Positions 25,662 through 35,198 of a stretch of DNA of 64,000 nucleotides are shown one piece after another; the first letter of the stretch is position 1, and each line of letters starts with the position of its first letter. A program made the translations under genes and the position numbers. This DNA is from Mediterraneibacter hominis (lineage in GTDB: Bacteria; Bacillota; Clostridia; Lachnospirales; Lachnospiraceae). The stretch lies in NCBI RefSeq assembly GCF_014287475.1, contig NZ_JACOPF010000001.1, forward strand, positions 992,001-1,056,000, in the 5' to 3' direction. The notes beneath the pieces are model-generated. The model saw nothing but the letters and a program-made list of their open reading frames with translations. It did not search any database and was not told where the DNA came from.

Positions 25662-26411
25662 TCACTGCAGCATCCTCTGTCTGACAATCTCATAGGCAAG
25701 CACTCCTGCCGCGACAGATGCATTCAGCGAATCGATATCCCCTTTCATTGGAATACCTGCTGCAAAATCACACTTCTCTTTTACAAGACGTCCTATACCT
25801 TCTCCTTCACTGCCTACAACCATCCCGATTGGGCCTTTGAGATTCAGCCGGTACATCATTTCTCCGTCCATATCCGCACATACGAACCACATTCCTCTTT
25901 TTTTCAGATCCTCTATTGTTTTTGCAAGATTCGTCACCTTTGCCACAGGAGTATAATGCAGGGCGCCCGCCGACGTTTTTGCCACTGTTGCGGTTAACCC
26001 CACTGCCCTTCTTTTCGGTATGATCACTCCATGCGCTCCTGCAAGATTCGCCGTACGGATAATCGCTCCCAAATTATGCGGATCTTCGATATTGTCTAAT
26101 AAAATAAAAAATGGATCCTCTCCCCGCTTTTGGGCCAGTTCAAACATTTCCTCTATCGTCGCATACTCATATGCCGCAGCATAGGCAATCACTCCTTGGT
26201 GCTGTCCCGTCTCCGACAGCTGTGCCAGCCTTTCCTTGCTGACAAACTTAAGAAGTGTATCTCTCTTTTTCGCTTCCCTTACAATCGTTCTGACCGGTCC
26301 GTCCTGACATCCGTCTAAAATAAATACTTTGTCAATCGGCTTTCCAGATCGGAATGCCTCCAGCACTACATTGCGCCCTTCTAATAAAAGTGTATGTTCC
26401 TTCTTTGGCAT
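25662..26411 (-). CDS. rlmB: 23S rRNA (guanosine-2'-O-)-methyltransferase RlmB
   Basis: A 249-residue SpoU/TrmH-class enzyme. An N-terminal substrate-binding domain (about 1-75) is followed by the trefoil-knot methyltransferase, with motif 1 NIEDPHNLGAIIRTA, motif 2 MVVGSEGEGI and motif 3 IPMKGDIDSLNASVA. It methylates G2251 of 23S rRNA. The start at 26411 is chosen because it follows the mrnC stop with an AAGGAAGAA site; the frame extends eight codons further upstream. Confidence 0.95.
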   Translation of the reverse strand: MPKKEHTLLLEGRNVVLEAFRSGKPIDKVFILDGCQDGPVRTIVREAKKRDTLLKFVSKERLAQLSETGQHQGVIAYAAAYEYATIEEMFELAQKRGEDPFFILLDNIEDPHNLGAIIRTANLAGAHGVIIPKRRAVGLTATVAKTSAGALHYTPVAKVTNLAKTIEDLKKRGMWFVCADMDGEMMYRLNLKGPIGMVVGSEGEGIGRLVKEKCDFAAGIPMKGDIDSLNASVAAGVLAYEIVRQRMLQ

Positions 26412-26412
26412 C

Positions 26413-26865
26413 TTACTTTTCTTCCTTCCCCTCAAGGCTGTCCAGCCCGATTTTTACAAGCTCCGTTAGTCTTTGATATTCCTTCTTTAAATACAGGTAC
26501 CCTACAAGAGCCTCAAATCCTGTCGCTCTTCTATAATCTGTAATAGACTGGTTTTTAGCGGGAGAAACCGATTTTGCGTTTCTTCCCCGCCGGTATACCG
26601 CATGTTCTTCCTGGGTTAAATATCCCTGCATTGTACGCATCATCAAGGACTGTGCAGAAGCCTTCACATATTCGCTTGTTTCTTCATGCATTTTATGAAC
26701 CTGCCTGTTTCCTCTGCTCATAATCCAGCTTTTAATAATCAAATCATAGACACAGTCACCAATATAGGCAAGCGCTAAAGGAGAATATACTTCCACATCC
26801 ATTTTCCCTATATCAAGAATCTTTTCTATATAAAAATCCAGTCCTTGTTTTATGCTCTTTTCCAT
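26413..26865 (-). CDS. mrnC: Mini-ribonuclease III
   Basis: A 150-residue RNase III catalytic domain without the dsRNA-binding domain, the MrnC layout. The signature [15 protein letters not shown] sits near residue 26. It trims 23S rRNA precursors. Its ATG lies inside the end of cysS (16-bp overlap), so it is translationally coupled. Confidence 0.95.
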   Translation of the reverse strand: MEKSIKQGLDFYIEKILDIGKMDVEVYSPLALAYIGDCVYDLIIKSWIMSRGNRQVHKMHEETSEYVKASAQSLMMRTMQGYLTQEEHAVYRRGRNAKSVSPAKNQSITDYRRATGFEALVGYLYLKKEYQRLTELVKIGLDSLEGKEEK

Positions 26866-28256
26866 TTTACTCCTTCTCTTGTATCTTCCAAAATAATCCC
26901 CTTTGCAAGCAGCATATCTCTGATTTCATCTGCACGCGCAAAATTTCTTTCTTTTCGCGCCGCCTGTCTCTCGGCGATCAAAGCTTCTATTTCTTCATCC
27001 AGCACTTCCTTTTTCTTGTCTGTTATAATTCCAAGTACATCCGTCAACACTGCCAGTCTGTCAAGCAGGCACGCCAGATACTCCGCAGAACAAGAGGCAT
27101 TTGCAGTGGTATTAATATATTTCACCAGTTCAAATACAGAGGCAATAGCATCCGCAGTGTTAAAGTCGTCATCCATTGCTTTCTCGAACCCATCTACAAA
27201 TTCCTGAGTTTTTGCGTAAGCGTCTTTTTCTATCTCTGACATTTCTCTTCGTGTTGTATTTTCCTTTAAAAACCGCAGATTTTCTGCCGCAGTTACAATT
27301 CTATCCAGCCCGCTTTTTGCCGCTTCCATCAAGTCTGCACTGAAATTTAATGGACTTCTGTAGTGCGCGCTCAACATAAAAAACCGTAAAATCTGCAGAT
27401 CGTATTTTTCACTGATCTCCCGCACTGTAAAAAAGTTCCCAAGAGATTTGGACATTTTACGATTGTCAATATTCAAAAAGGCATTGTGCAACCAATATTT
27501 TGCAAATTCCTTTCCATTCGCCGCCTCACTTTGCGCAATCTCATTTTCATGGTGCGGAAATACCAGATCTTCTCCGCCTGCATGAATATCAATCTGCTCT
27601 CCTAAGTATTTTTTAGACATCTCTGAACATTCGATATGCCAGCCAGGCCGCCCCTCTCCCCATGGAGACTGCCATGCCGGCTCCCCTTCTTTCTTCGGCT
27701 TCCAGAGCACAAAGTCAAGAGAATCCTCCTTTTCATCCTCTCCAGTCACAAGAAGGGAACGTCCTCCGGATTGAAGGTCATCTAAATTTTTGTGAGACAG
27801 CTTTCCATACTCTTTAAATTTACGTGTACGGTAGTAAACCGTTCCATTCTTCTCATATGCATACCCTTTTTCGATCAATGTCTGGATCATATCTACCATT
27901 CCACAAATTTCCTCTGTCGCCAACGGATTCTTTGTAGCCGGTTTAATATTCATCCCTTCCATATCCTTCTTACACTCCGCAATATAACGCTTCGAAATTT
28001 CTTCTGCCGTCACGCCTTCTTCTATCGCTTTTTTAATGATTTTGTCGTCCACATCTGTAAAATTCGACACAAAATTTACTTCGTATCCCTTATATTCAAA
28101 GTATCTGCGCACTGTGTCAAACACAATCATAGGTCTGGCATTTCCGATGTGAATAAAATTATAGACAGTCGGGCCGCAGACGTACATCTTTACCTTTCCC
28201 TCCTCCAGAGGAACAAACTCTTCTTTTCTTTTTGACATTGTATTATACAGCTTCAT
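26850..28256 (-). CDS. cysS: Cysteinyl-tRNA synthetase
   Basis: A 468-residue class I synthetase. The zinc cysteine and HIGH-type motif are in [19 protein letters not shown] (about residues 24-42), the [10 protein letters not shown] loop is at mid-protein, and the [10 protein letters not shown] and HHENEIAQS zinc/active-site motifs are intact. It charges tRNA-Cys. It follows cysE by 28 bp in the classic cysE-cysS pair behind a cysteine T-box. Confidence 0.97.
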   Translation of the reverse strand: MKLYNTMSKRKEEFVPLEEGKVKMYVCGPTVYNFIHIGNARPMIVFDTVRRYFEYKGYEVNFVSNFTDVDDKIIKKAIEEGVTAEEISKRYIAECKKDMEGMNIKPATKNPLATEEICGMVDMIQTLIEKGYAYEKNGTVYYRTRKFKEYGKLSHKNLDDLQSGGRSLLVTGEDEKEDSLDFVLWKPKKEGEPAWQSPWGEGRPGWHIECSEMSKKYLGEQIDIHAGGEDLVFPHHENEIAQSEAANGKEFAKYWLHNAFLNIDNRKMSKSLGNFFTVREISEKYDLQILRFFMLSAHYRSPLNFSADLMEAAKSGLDRIVTAAENLRFLKENTTRREMSEIEKDAYAKTQEFVDGFEKAMDDDFNTADAIASVFELVKYINTTANASCSAEYLACLLDRLAVLTDVLGIITDKKKEVLDEEIEALIAERQAARKERNFARADEIRDMLLAKGIILEDTREGVKWKRA

Positions 28257-28284
28257 CTTGTATCTCCTCTCTTCTTATCTCTTT

Positions 28285-28971
28285 CTATTTTTGTCCGCAC
28301 TCATAGCCGTCTTCTTCCATGCATTTCATCTTTTTGAGCATTTCAATGAGCTGGCTGTGCATTTTTTCATTCTCTGCCTGTAAGGAACGAATGTCATTCA
28401 ACACCGGATCCGGCAGATGAATCTGATCCATGTCACTGCGGGGTACCTTCTTATTTCCCATACGGACAATACGTCCTGGAACTCCAACAACCGTGCAGTC
28501 AGGCGGAACCTCTTCCAACACAACGGAGCCAGCGCCGATTTTAGAATTTTCTCCGATTGTAAAAGAGCCTAATATTTTCGCTCCCGCACTAACCATCACA
28601 TTGTCTTCCAAGGTAGGATGGCGTTTTCCCTGCTCCTTACCTGTACCACCAAGAGTAACCCCTTGATATAGTGTTACATTGTCGCCTATGATCGTCGTCT
28701 CTCCGATAATCACTCCGCTTCCATGATCGATAAACAGCCCTTTGCCGATCGTCGCCCCGGGGTGAATTTCAATCCCAGTCTTTCGCGCTGCTCTCTGGGA
28801 AATCCACCGCGCCAGGAAATAATGCTTCTTTATATACAGCTTATGCGCAATCCGGTATCGAAGTATTACTTTAAAACTCGGATAAAGCAACACTTCCATA
28901 TTCGATTTAATTGCAGGGTCACGTTCTCTTATGACTTGAATTTCCTCTCTGATATAAGATATGATTCCCAC
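28285..28971 (-). CDS. cysE: Serine O-acetyltransferase
   Basis: A 228-residue CysE. The left-handed beta-helix hexapeptide repeats run from about 65 to 175, including [20 protein letters not shown] and [11 protein letters not shown]; the C-terminal ~45 residues are a charged helical tail ([18 protein letters not shown]). It makes O-acetylserine, the substrate for cysteine synthase. A cysteine T-box lies ahead of it, with a repeat D copy between the T-box terminator and the gene. Confidence 0.96.
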   Translation of the reverse strand: MGIISYIREEIQVIRERDPAIKSNMEVLLYPSFKVILRYRIAHKLYIKKHYFLARWISQRAARKTGIEIHPGATIGKGLFIDHGSGVIIGETTIIGDNVTLYQGVTLGGTGKEQGKRHPTLEDNVMVSAGAKILGSFTIGENSKIGAGSVVLEEVPPDCTVVGVPGRIVRMGNKKVPRSDMDQIHLPDPVLNDIRSLQAENEKMHSQLIEMLKKMKCMEEDGYECGQK

Positions 28972-29014
28972 TTTAAGGCCTCCTTATTGGTCTAAAACAA
29001 CACGGAAAAATACA

Positions 29015-29153
29015 GTTTCCTATACACTAGAATGTGCTTTGCACATTCTCGCGCCAAATCGCGGCTGTGGCAACAGCCATTTTCCACTTGCACGCAGTGT
29101 GCATCCCCAGAGGGTTTTATTGTATAGGGAACGAAGTTTCCTATACAATAAAA
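29015..29153 (+). repeat. Repeat D, copy 1, in the cysE leader
   Basis: A ~139-bp repeat. A TTTCCTATACACTAG end leads to AATGTGCTTTGCACATT, then AATCGCGGCTG, CATTTTCCACTTGC, GCATCCCCAGAGGG and the terminal hairpin TTGTATAGGGAACGAAGTTT with CCTATACAA. Copies lie at 51081-51217 and 53107-53221. It abuts the terminator of the Cys T-box and separates it from cysE. Confidence 0.85.
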
Positions 29154-29406
29154 GACTCCGTCTCATTTAGAGACGAAGTCTATCCGCGGTTCCACTCTAT
29201 TAAAAGAATTTCTTCTTTCACTTTCTGACATGTAACGTATGTCCTATACGTACTCCGCTACCAGTACCCCTTCGCGGAATCAGCTCCCGAATGCACTTCA
29301 CAAGCCCTCCCCTTAGAACTGCTTTCAGCCGGTGACAGTTCCTCTCTGGCAGCTTCAAGCCTGCTACTCTTTTCGTTCTCAGCCTTTCTCTGCATTTTCC
29401 GAATAT
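29147..29406 (-). promoter_or_regulatory. T-box leader, cysteine-specific
   Basis: Minus-strand RNA. The T-box core AGAGTGGAACCGCGG is at 29184-29198 and the terminator hairpin at 29153-29181. Stem I contains AGAGTAGCAGG (loop E). The specifier is TGC (Cys) at 29293-29295, followed by the conserved A (GAAGTGCA). Uncharged tRNA-Cys should increase expression of cysE-cysS and possibly the genes behind. Confidence 0.95.
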
Positions 29407-29412
29407 AGATAT

Positions 29413-29442
29413 ATCTTATGCAAATTTTATCATTTTGTCAAC
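29413..29442 (-). promoter_or_regulatory. Promoter of the cysteine T-box transcript
   Basis: TTGACA (29437-29442) and TAAGAT (29413-29418), spaced by 18 bp on the minus strand. Confidence 0.8.
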
Positions 29443-29487
29443 CAGAATTTCCCGCTGCAAACAACCTTTCCTCTTTTTACTGGCACT

Positions 29488-30588
29488 CTATCTAGGCCAT
29501 CGTTCTTTTGCTGCCATCCATTTAGGGAATGGCTTATGCGGCTCCGTCTGATACCAATAGGAAACAGAGGACACATCATCCTGTCGTTCAAAGATCCCGC
29601 TATGGCAAGAGCCTATCTGTTGTAAAGTAACTCTGATATCTTCACAAAAAGAAATCGGATCCGGCAGATGAAAACGGTACAACGCTCTCATCGGAGGGCA
29701 GTCTTGGTTGTGATAATCACTCTGTATTTCCTCATCCGTCCTAGAATAAAACGGATACCCCAAAAAAGGAGTACAGAAAGTCTGTTCTTCCATCTTTCCA
29801 TTTTCTATTTTCGCAAAGCTCCATGCTCCCCCAAAATAGTCCTCCAGCCCCGTTCCGCAGATCGTCGGATACTCTTTATCTCCGTCCAGGTAAAATTTCA
29901 TCTCTCCTTCTCCCCACCAGTACCGTTCAAGAGCTGATATTGCCAGAAACGTTCCCACATAATTGCCTGCTCCTTTTACGTTGTCCAGCAGCACGTAATC
30001 CTTCCCAGGTGTGGTTAGCTTTTCTCTTCTCCACTGCGCATGGAAATATCCTATATTGTCCGGCAGTACATCCTTCAAGCAATAATCAATCTGATAAAAG
30101 AATGACGGAATACTCTGTGTGTTTTGGTTCTCTATCGTAATTCTGGCATTTTTACGAAAAGGCATAGAAAAATACATATTCATTCCTCTTCTAGGTGCTA
30201 CCACTACCGGAACAGAATTTACAAAATATGTCTGTCCAAAACCACAGCAGAAGAAATCTCCCAGTGGACATTCCACAGATGGGAGAGTTTCATCATCCCA
30301 GTACATACGCAGCACCAAATCCCGAAGGACAAAGCGATTTTCCGGACTTATTTTATCCGTCACCGTTATCCAAATATGCTTTATAATTCCTGGGCCAGAA
30401 ATATCTGCAAGTATCTTTGTCTCCCCCGGCTTTATTTCAGGAATACATGGAGAACCTTTCCTAGAAGCTCCAAGACAACTAGATGCCTTTCCTCCACTTC
30501 CTTTTTCTCCAGTTGGATTTTCTGCATTTACTGCTCGGCTTCTGTCCTTTGTAATTCGTGTCACATCACTTATATCAAATATGTTCAT
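29488..30588 (-). CDS. GH172 / DUF2961 glycoside hydrolase (difructose-dianhydride-type)
   Basis: A 366-residue protein of the DUF2961 family, now GH172. Recognisable segments are GPGIIKHIWITVTD near residue 65, LRMYWDDETLPSVECPLGDF near 105, YFSMPFRKNARITIENQ near 150 and GTGLEDYFGGAWSF near 265, which carries acidic residues that may be catalytic. Characterised GH172 members act on alpha-D-fructofuranoside bonds in difructose dianhydride I or on arabinofuranosides. Here it sits next to two GH32-type genes, which favours a fructose substrate. No signal peptide, so it acts in the cytoplasm. Its start overlaps the previous gene by 14 bp. Confidence 0.85.
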   Translation of the reverse strand: MNIFDISDVTRITKDRSRAVNAENPTGEKGSGGKASSCLGASRKGSPCIPEIKPGETKILADISGPGIIKHIWITVTDKISPENRFVLRDLVLRMYWDDETLPSVECPLGDFFCCGFGQTYFVNSVPVVVAPRRGMNMYFSMPFRKNARITIENQNTQSIPSFFYQIDYCLKDVLPDNIGYFHAQWRREKLTTPGKDYVLLDNVKGAGNYVGTFLAISALERYWWGEGEMKFYLDGDKEYPTICGTGLEDYFGGAWSFAKIENGKMEEQTFCTPFLGYPFYSRTDEEIQSDYHNQDCPPMRALYRFHLPDPISFCEDIRVTLQQIGSCHSGIFERQDDVSSVSYWYQTEPHKPFPKWMAAKERWPR

Positions 30589-32011
30589 CCGACTCTTCTC
30601 CTTTCAACAAGGCAAGTTTTGTCCATCGCATTTCTCCACATTCTACAAATATTCCGATTCCCCCGTCTGACACACTGTAGCATCTAGTAGTTAGCGCTGT
30701 ATCATTTATATATGCCAACATTATATTTCCGCTTACCAGAAGCAAAACGGTCGCCTCATTTTTATTAAATTGTATTCTTCTTTCATCCACATACATCTGC
30801 TCCCCATCTATCTGATTGTATCTCTCCATCGCAATCCTTCCGTGGTAAGGTTCGATTCGCAGTTGGCACCACTTTTCAAGACGGCTTCCAGCGGTATGCA
30901 ACATCAGCCCCACTGCCTGTGTTCCTTCCTTCCAGGAAACTACGCCTTCAAAAAGCATAGTTTTACTCAAATTTCCTATTTGTCTCCAGCAGAACCCTTC
31001 CCCGCATATTTCATGGAAGCAAGCTTCTCCAGATGTCTCATCTTTTCTTCGATAAGAGAGTTGTATCTGTCTTTTAAAAACCGATCTTATTTTATCTGGC
31101 AGCTTCACACCCAATGTACCGTCATTTCGTTGGACAAGCTCATGGACAATCACATTTCCTCCCCAAACAAAGGGGTTTTCATCTCTGCAATCTTTTCGAA
31201 TTGCCTGCCATCCTACCAAATATCTTTTTTCCCCATCTGTAACAGTTTTGGCCGCATAAAACTCTCTGCCATCAAACATATCGTCCAAAAGAGGCGTCTC
31301 CCACATACCTGAAAAATGTTCCGCTATCCTGTAACGTGTTTCCCACCATTTACTATACGTCGAAAAAACAAGATACCATTTATCTCCTATTTTAAAAGCA
31401 TCCTGACATTCATGGGTAGGGTATATTCCCGGAGAGTAAATCACTTCGTCAAACCGCCATTCTGATACATCATCGGAAGCATAAACCGCCGTACAGCCAT
31501 TTCGCAGGTAATCTCCATATTTCGTTGTCGCAGTCACCAGCATAGAATACGTTCCCCTTTCTTCATTCCAAAATACTTGTGGATCCCGCCAATGAAGGTT
31601 TTCAAAGCGGTTTATATCCGGCGTGAAGCAAAATGTTTTATCCTTTTCCCATGTATATAAATCCTTACTTATTGCCCTTAAAATCGCCTGCTCATTTTTT
31701 CCTTCTTCATTTCTATTTCCCTCACAAAAACCAGTATAGTAGAAATAGAACTTCCCGTTTGCATAACATACACTTCCCGTTGCCACATGCCAGTCTTGTT
31801 CATCTGGACTTCCGTTTTGAAGCACCAGCCTGGCCTTTGTATAATGTACAAAATCTCGTGTCTCTGTTGCATAGATGCAGTATTTATACAAAAAGAAAAA
31901 AATGTATCTTCCTTCCCAATAAAAAGGCATCAAATCTCCGCACATCTCCCCATGCGGCATACCTGGATACTGCTCTTCTGGTGTATAAAAAATGTAATGG
32001 TTTCCTTTCAC
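30575..32011 (-). CDS. GH32-like five-bladed propeller hydrolase (divergent)
   Basis: A 478-residue cytoplasmic protein of the GH32/GH43 clan. The acidic triad is recognisable but divergent: Asp26 in GEMCGDLMPFYW takes the place of the usual NDPNG nucleophile, HWRDPQVFW carries the stabiliser RDP, and THECQDAF the acid/base Glu. A beta-sandwich follows from about residue 330. It is likely a fructofuranosidase acting on a short or unusual fructoside. Overlaps of 4 bp and 14 bp with its neighbours show a tight operon. The exact bond is unknown. Confidence 0.8.
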   Translation of the reverse strand: MKGNHYIFYTPEEQYPGMPHGEMCGDLMPFYWEGRYIFFFLYKYCIYATETRDFVHYTKARLVLQNGSPDEQDWHVATGSVCYANGKFYFYYTGFCEGNRNEEGKNEQAILRAISKDLYTWEKDKTFCFTPDINRFENLHWRDPQVFWNEERGTYSMLVTATTKYGDYLRNGCTAVYASDDVSEWRFDEVIYSPGIYPTHECQDAFKIGDKWYLVFSTYSKWWETRYRIAEHFSGMWETPLLDDMFDGREFYAAKTVTDGEKRYLVGWQAIRKDCRDENPFVWGGNVIVHELVQRNDGTLGVKLPDKIRSVFKRQIQLSYRRKDETSGEACFHEICGEGFCWRQIGNLSKTMLFEGVVSWKEGTQAVGLMLHTAGSRLEKWCQLRIEPYHGRIAMERYNQIDGEQMYVDERRIQFNKNEATVLLLVSGNIMLAYINDTALTTRCYSVSDGGIGIFVECGEMRWTKLALLKGEESDEHI

Positions 32012-33366
32012 AATGTACCTCCCTGTACTTTGATTGTCTGGAATGGATATTTGGAAAAATACTGAAAAGAACCTGCAACTTCTCCTCCGGCTGTAAAAAT
32101 CTCTACACTTGTTGTGTCTATAATCAATAGAATTTGCCTTTGCCTGGAGATATGAAAGTTTCTGTTTTTCGTCTCCGTAAATTCTTTTCCCAGATTTTCA
32201 CCACATTTGCTCCTGTCAACTACAATGTATTGCTTGTCAAAGTCTATGTCAATCATAAATCTTTCTTTTTTATTCGACAGACATATTTTCCCTTTTCCAT
32301 TATGTATATCAATAAGAAATGCGCCTAATAAAATGTCCATCTCCAGTGTACCCTCTGACAATCTGTAAACATTCAGGTATTCCTTTACCTCTTCTACCGG
32401 CATCTGTCCCAGTCTCAGCCCCATTGGTGTCTGTAGAAGATACAGTTCTCTTGGAATGGTCATGCTGCCTCTAAACCCTTGTTCTGGCAGTTTTTGAGCA
32501 TATGCCCAGCAGTTCATCCATCCTACCTGTACAATTCTTCCCTCAATACCAGCAAATGTAGCTGCGGCATAATTGTCTCGTCCGAAGTCCAGCCACAACA
32601 CCTCTTCACTATTTTCCTCATAGAATTTCTTTCCATCAAATTTTCCTACAAAATAGCGTACACCTGTTTTTTTATAATCCAGTGTATTCTGGCTTACAAT
32701 CAAAACCCACTTTTGAATTCCTTCTCTTGTTTTAAACAGACACAAATCTGGACATTCCCAAATTTCATTCTTTTCCAGATCTCCTGTGTAATATATGCTT
32801 TCTTTCTTCCATTCCCGCAGATTTTTTGAACTGAATATAAAAATACTGTCTAAAACCGCTGCCAGCATAATCCATCTTTTTTTCTCTGGATACCAGAAAA
32901 CTTTAGGATCCCGAAAATCACTCAACCCCAAATCCAGCACGGGATTGCCCGCGTACTTTTCAAAAGTCATTCCTCCGTCTGTGCTATAAGCAAGACTCTG
33001 ATATTGCCGTGTAAGGCCATTTTTTTCTTGATTTTGCGTAAAGACTGCAACCAAAGGAGCTGTTTCTTTCCCTAATCCGCTTGTATTTTCCTGGTCATAC
33101 ACAATGCATCCTGAAAAAATTGTTCCCTTTTCATCTGGATATAATGCAATCGGCAGTTCTTCCCAGTCTATTAGTTGTTTCGAACGTGCATGCCCCCAAT
33201 GCATCGGCCCATGGACAACCCCTTCCGGATAGTGCTGATAAAACAAATGAAAATACCCTCCATGATAGATTAATCCGTTCGGATCGTTTATCCAGCCCTT
33301 TTTACTAGAAAAATGATAGATAGGCCTGTGTTTCTCAAAATTGTTCATCATTTCTTTTTTATTCAT
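32008..33366 (-). CDS. GH32 beta-fructosidase
   Basis: A 452-residue GH32 enzyme with all three acids in place: Asp28 in GWINDPNGLI, FRDPKVFW, and the acid/base Glu in IWECPDLCLF. The GTIFSGCIVYD segment is also typical. The C-terminal ~140 residues form the usual beta-sandwich. No signal peptide, so it hydrolyses imported fructosides (sucrose, kestose or similar). It lies 2 bp after the inner permease gene and overlaps the divergent GH32-like gene by 4 bp. Confidence 0.94.
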   Translation of the reverse strand: MNKKEMMNNFEKHRPIYHFSSKKGWINDPNGLIYHGGYFHLFYQHYPEGVVHGPMHWGHARSKQLIDWEELPIALYPDEKGTIFSGCIVYDQENTSGLGKETAPLVAVFTQNQEKNGLTRQYQSLAYSTDGGMTFEKYAGNPVLDLGLSDFRDPKVFWYPEKKRWIMLAAVLDSIFIFSSKNLREWKKESIYYTGDLEKNEIWECPDLCLFKTREGIQKWVLIVSQNTLDYKKTGVRYFVGKFDGKKFYEENSEEVLWLDFGRDNYAAATFAGIEGRIVQVGWMNCWAYAQKLPEQGFRGSMTIPRELYLLQTPMGLRLGQMPVEEVKEYLNVYRLSEGTLEMDILLGAFLIDIHNGKGKICLSNKKERFMIDIDFDKQYIVVDRSKCGENLGKEFTETKNRNFHISRQRQILLIIDTTSVEIFTAGGEVAGSFQYFSKYPFQTIKVQGGTL

Positions 33367-33368
33367 AG

Positions 33369-34208
33369 CTATCCCTTCACTGCTCCTGCAACTACACCGT
33401 CAATAATATGTCTCTGTAAGAATAAATACAGAATAAGAATAGGTACTATCATAAGAACAAGCGCTGCCATCAAAAGTCCCAAATCAGCCGAAAATGCACC
33501 ATAAAATACCCGAGTAGCAATCGGCAGTGTCTGCATCTTACTATCTGTTAATATCAAACTAGGAAGAAGATAATCATTCCATATGTTTAAGGCATTGATA
33601 ATAATTGTCGTTGCAATTGTAGGCTTCAGAAGTGGAAATACAATTTTTCGGAATATTTGAAACTGTCCGCATCCGTCAATACTCGCCGCCTCTTCTAATT
33701 CTATCGGAATGGTCGATTTAATAGTCCCGTAAAACAAAAAGCTACTCATGCTGACACAAAATCCAATATGCATAAATATCAGCGTAGTCCTATGATTTAA
33801 AATATGGAAAATCCCTCCATAGATTGAAACCAGAGGAATCATTAATACTTGAAACGGAATCGCCAACGACAAAATCATAAGGAGAAACAGTCCTCTGCAT
33901 GCTAACCAGTTTTTTCTGCTCATAATGTATGCCGCCATTGACGAAAAGAGTACAATTAATATGGTGCTGATACTTGTTATAAATAATGAATTCGCCAGTG
34001 CCCGAAAAAAATCCATCTTTTCAGCCGCATCTACGAAATTTGAAAATGTAACACCGTGTTCTCCGATCAATGCTAAAGGAGCTCTTATAATATCTTTCTT
34101 TTCCTTCAAAGAATTGATTACTACCATAAAAAACGGAAGAATATAGAGAAGAAAGACCATGCTAAGTCCCCAAAATTTTACACCGTATTTGTTTTTTTGG
34201 TTCTTCAT
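33369..34208 (-). CDS. ABC sugar transporter permease (MalG type)
   Basis: A 279-residue CUT1 permease with six predicted helices and the EAA motif EEAASIDGCGQFQIFRKIV, which docks the ATPase. It ends HIIDGVVAGAVKG, the usual MalG-type tail. Its start overlaps the partner permease by 4 bp. No ATPase gene is present in the locus, so it probably uses a shared MsmK-type ATPase encoded elsewhere, as is common for CUT1 systems in Firmicutes. Confidence 0.95.
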   Translation of the reverse strand: MKNQKNKYGVKFWGLSMVFLLYILPFFMVVINSLKEKKDIIRAPLALIGEHGVTFSNFVDAAEKMDFFRALANSLFITSISTILIVLFSSMAAYIMSRKNWLACRGLFLLMILSLAIPFQVLMIPLVSIYGGIFHILNHRTTLIFMHIGFCVSMSSFLFYGTIKSTIPIELEEAASIDGCGQFQIFRKIVFPLLKPTIATTIIINALNIWNDYLLPSLILTDSKMQTLPIATRVFYGAFSADLGLLMAALVLMIVPILILYLFLQRHIIDGVVAGAVKG

Positions 34209-35092
34209 TGTAAAACCTCCTCATTTTTTCTCCCAATATACACCTGTATAACAGAAACTACAGCACAGATGGCAAATAGGATGACCGCTTCTGCCTGCCC
34301 TGCTCCATAATCCTTTGACACAAACGCCTGTTGATAGACATACATCGCGGCCATCTGCGTAGCCCCGTAAGGTCCTCCCTCCGTCAAAGACAAATTCAAG
34401 TCATACGTCATAAAACATCTGGTTATAGACAGGAAGATACAGATGACAAAAGAAGATCGCATCTGAGGAAGAATCACATTTTTCAGTACCTGCCATTTAT
34501 TACATCCGTCAATAACCCCTGCCTCTATCAGATCTTTCGGCACACTTGTAAGACCAGCTATGTAAATCAGCATCATAAAGCCAGAATATTGCCAAACAGA
34601 GACAATAATTAACGCCGCAACAGCCTTGTATGGATCCGAAAGCCAAGAAGTGGACAGCACTCCTATATCTAGCTCCGTTCCAACGCAAACAAGCGCTCTG
34701 GAAAACACAAACTGCCATATATATCCTAAAACCAGTCCCCCAATTAAATTCGGTGTAAAAAATCCTGCTCTAAAAAAATTCTGCCCTTTTACTTTTCCTG
34801 TCACGAGATACGCCAGTACAAATGCCAGAATATTTACCAGGACAACCGAAATCAACGAATACACCGCCGTCAGCAGCAAAGAACGCCAGAATTGGCTATC
34901 AGCAAATACTGCGGAATAATTTTCTATATTTACAAACTCTTTTACAGCTGAAATCCCATCCCAGCTTGTGAATGTCAAATATATTCCGTAAAAAAACGGA
35001 ACAATCATTACCATTAAAAAACAAAATGCTGCCGGTCCTGCAAATACCAGAAATAGAACAAGTTTATATCGGAATGTATTCCTTTTCCTCAT
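34205..35092 (-). CDS. ABC sugar transporter permease (MalF type)
   Basis: A 295-residue CUT1 permease with six helices and the EAA motif EAGVIDGCNKWQVLKNVIL. The short periplasmic-type loop is of the single-permease MalF-like size seen in Firmicutes. It lies between the binding protein (106 bp upstream) and the second permease. Confidence 0.95.
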   Translation of the reverse strand: MRKRNTFRYKLVLFLVFAGPAAFCFLMVMIVPFFYGIYLTFTSWDGISAVKEFVNIENYSAVFADSQFWRSLLLTAVYSLISVVLVNILAFVLAYLVTGKVKGQNFFRAGFFTPNLIGGLVLGYIWQFVFSRALVCVGTELDIGVLSTSWLSDPYKAVAALIIVSVWQYSGFMMLIYIAGLTSVPKDLIEAGVIDGCNKWQVLKNVILPQMRSSFVICIFLSITRCFMTYDLNLSLTEGGPYGATQMAAMYVYQQAFVSKDYGAGQAEAVILFAICAVVSVIQVYIGRKNEEVLQ

Positions 35093-35198
35093 TATTTTTC
35101 CTCACTTCTTTTCGATTACTTCTATACATTTTCTTCCAGAAAGAGGAAAGGAACGTCATCCTGCCAGATAACCTTTCAGCATGACGTCCCTTTCCTCT

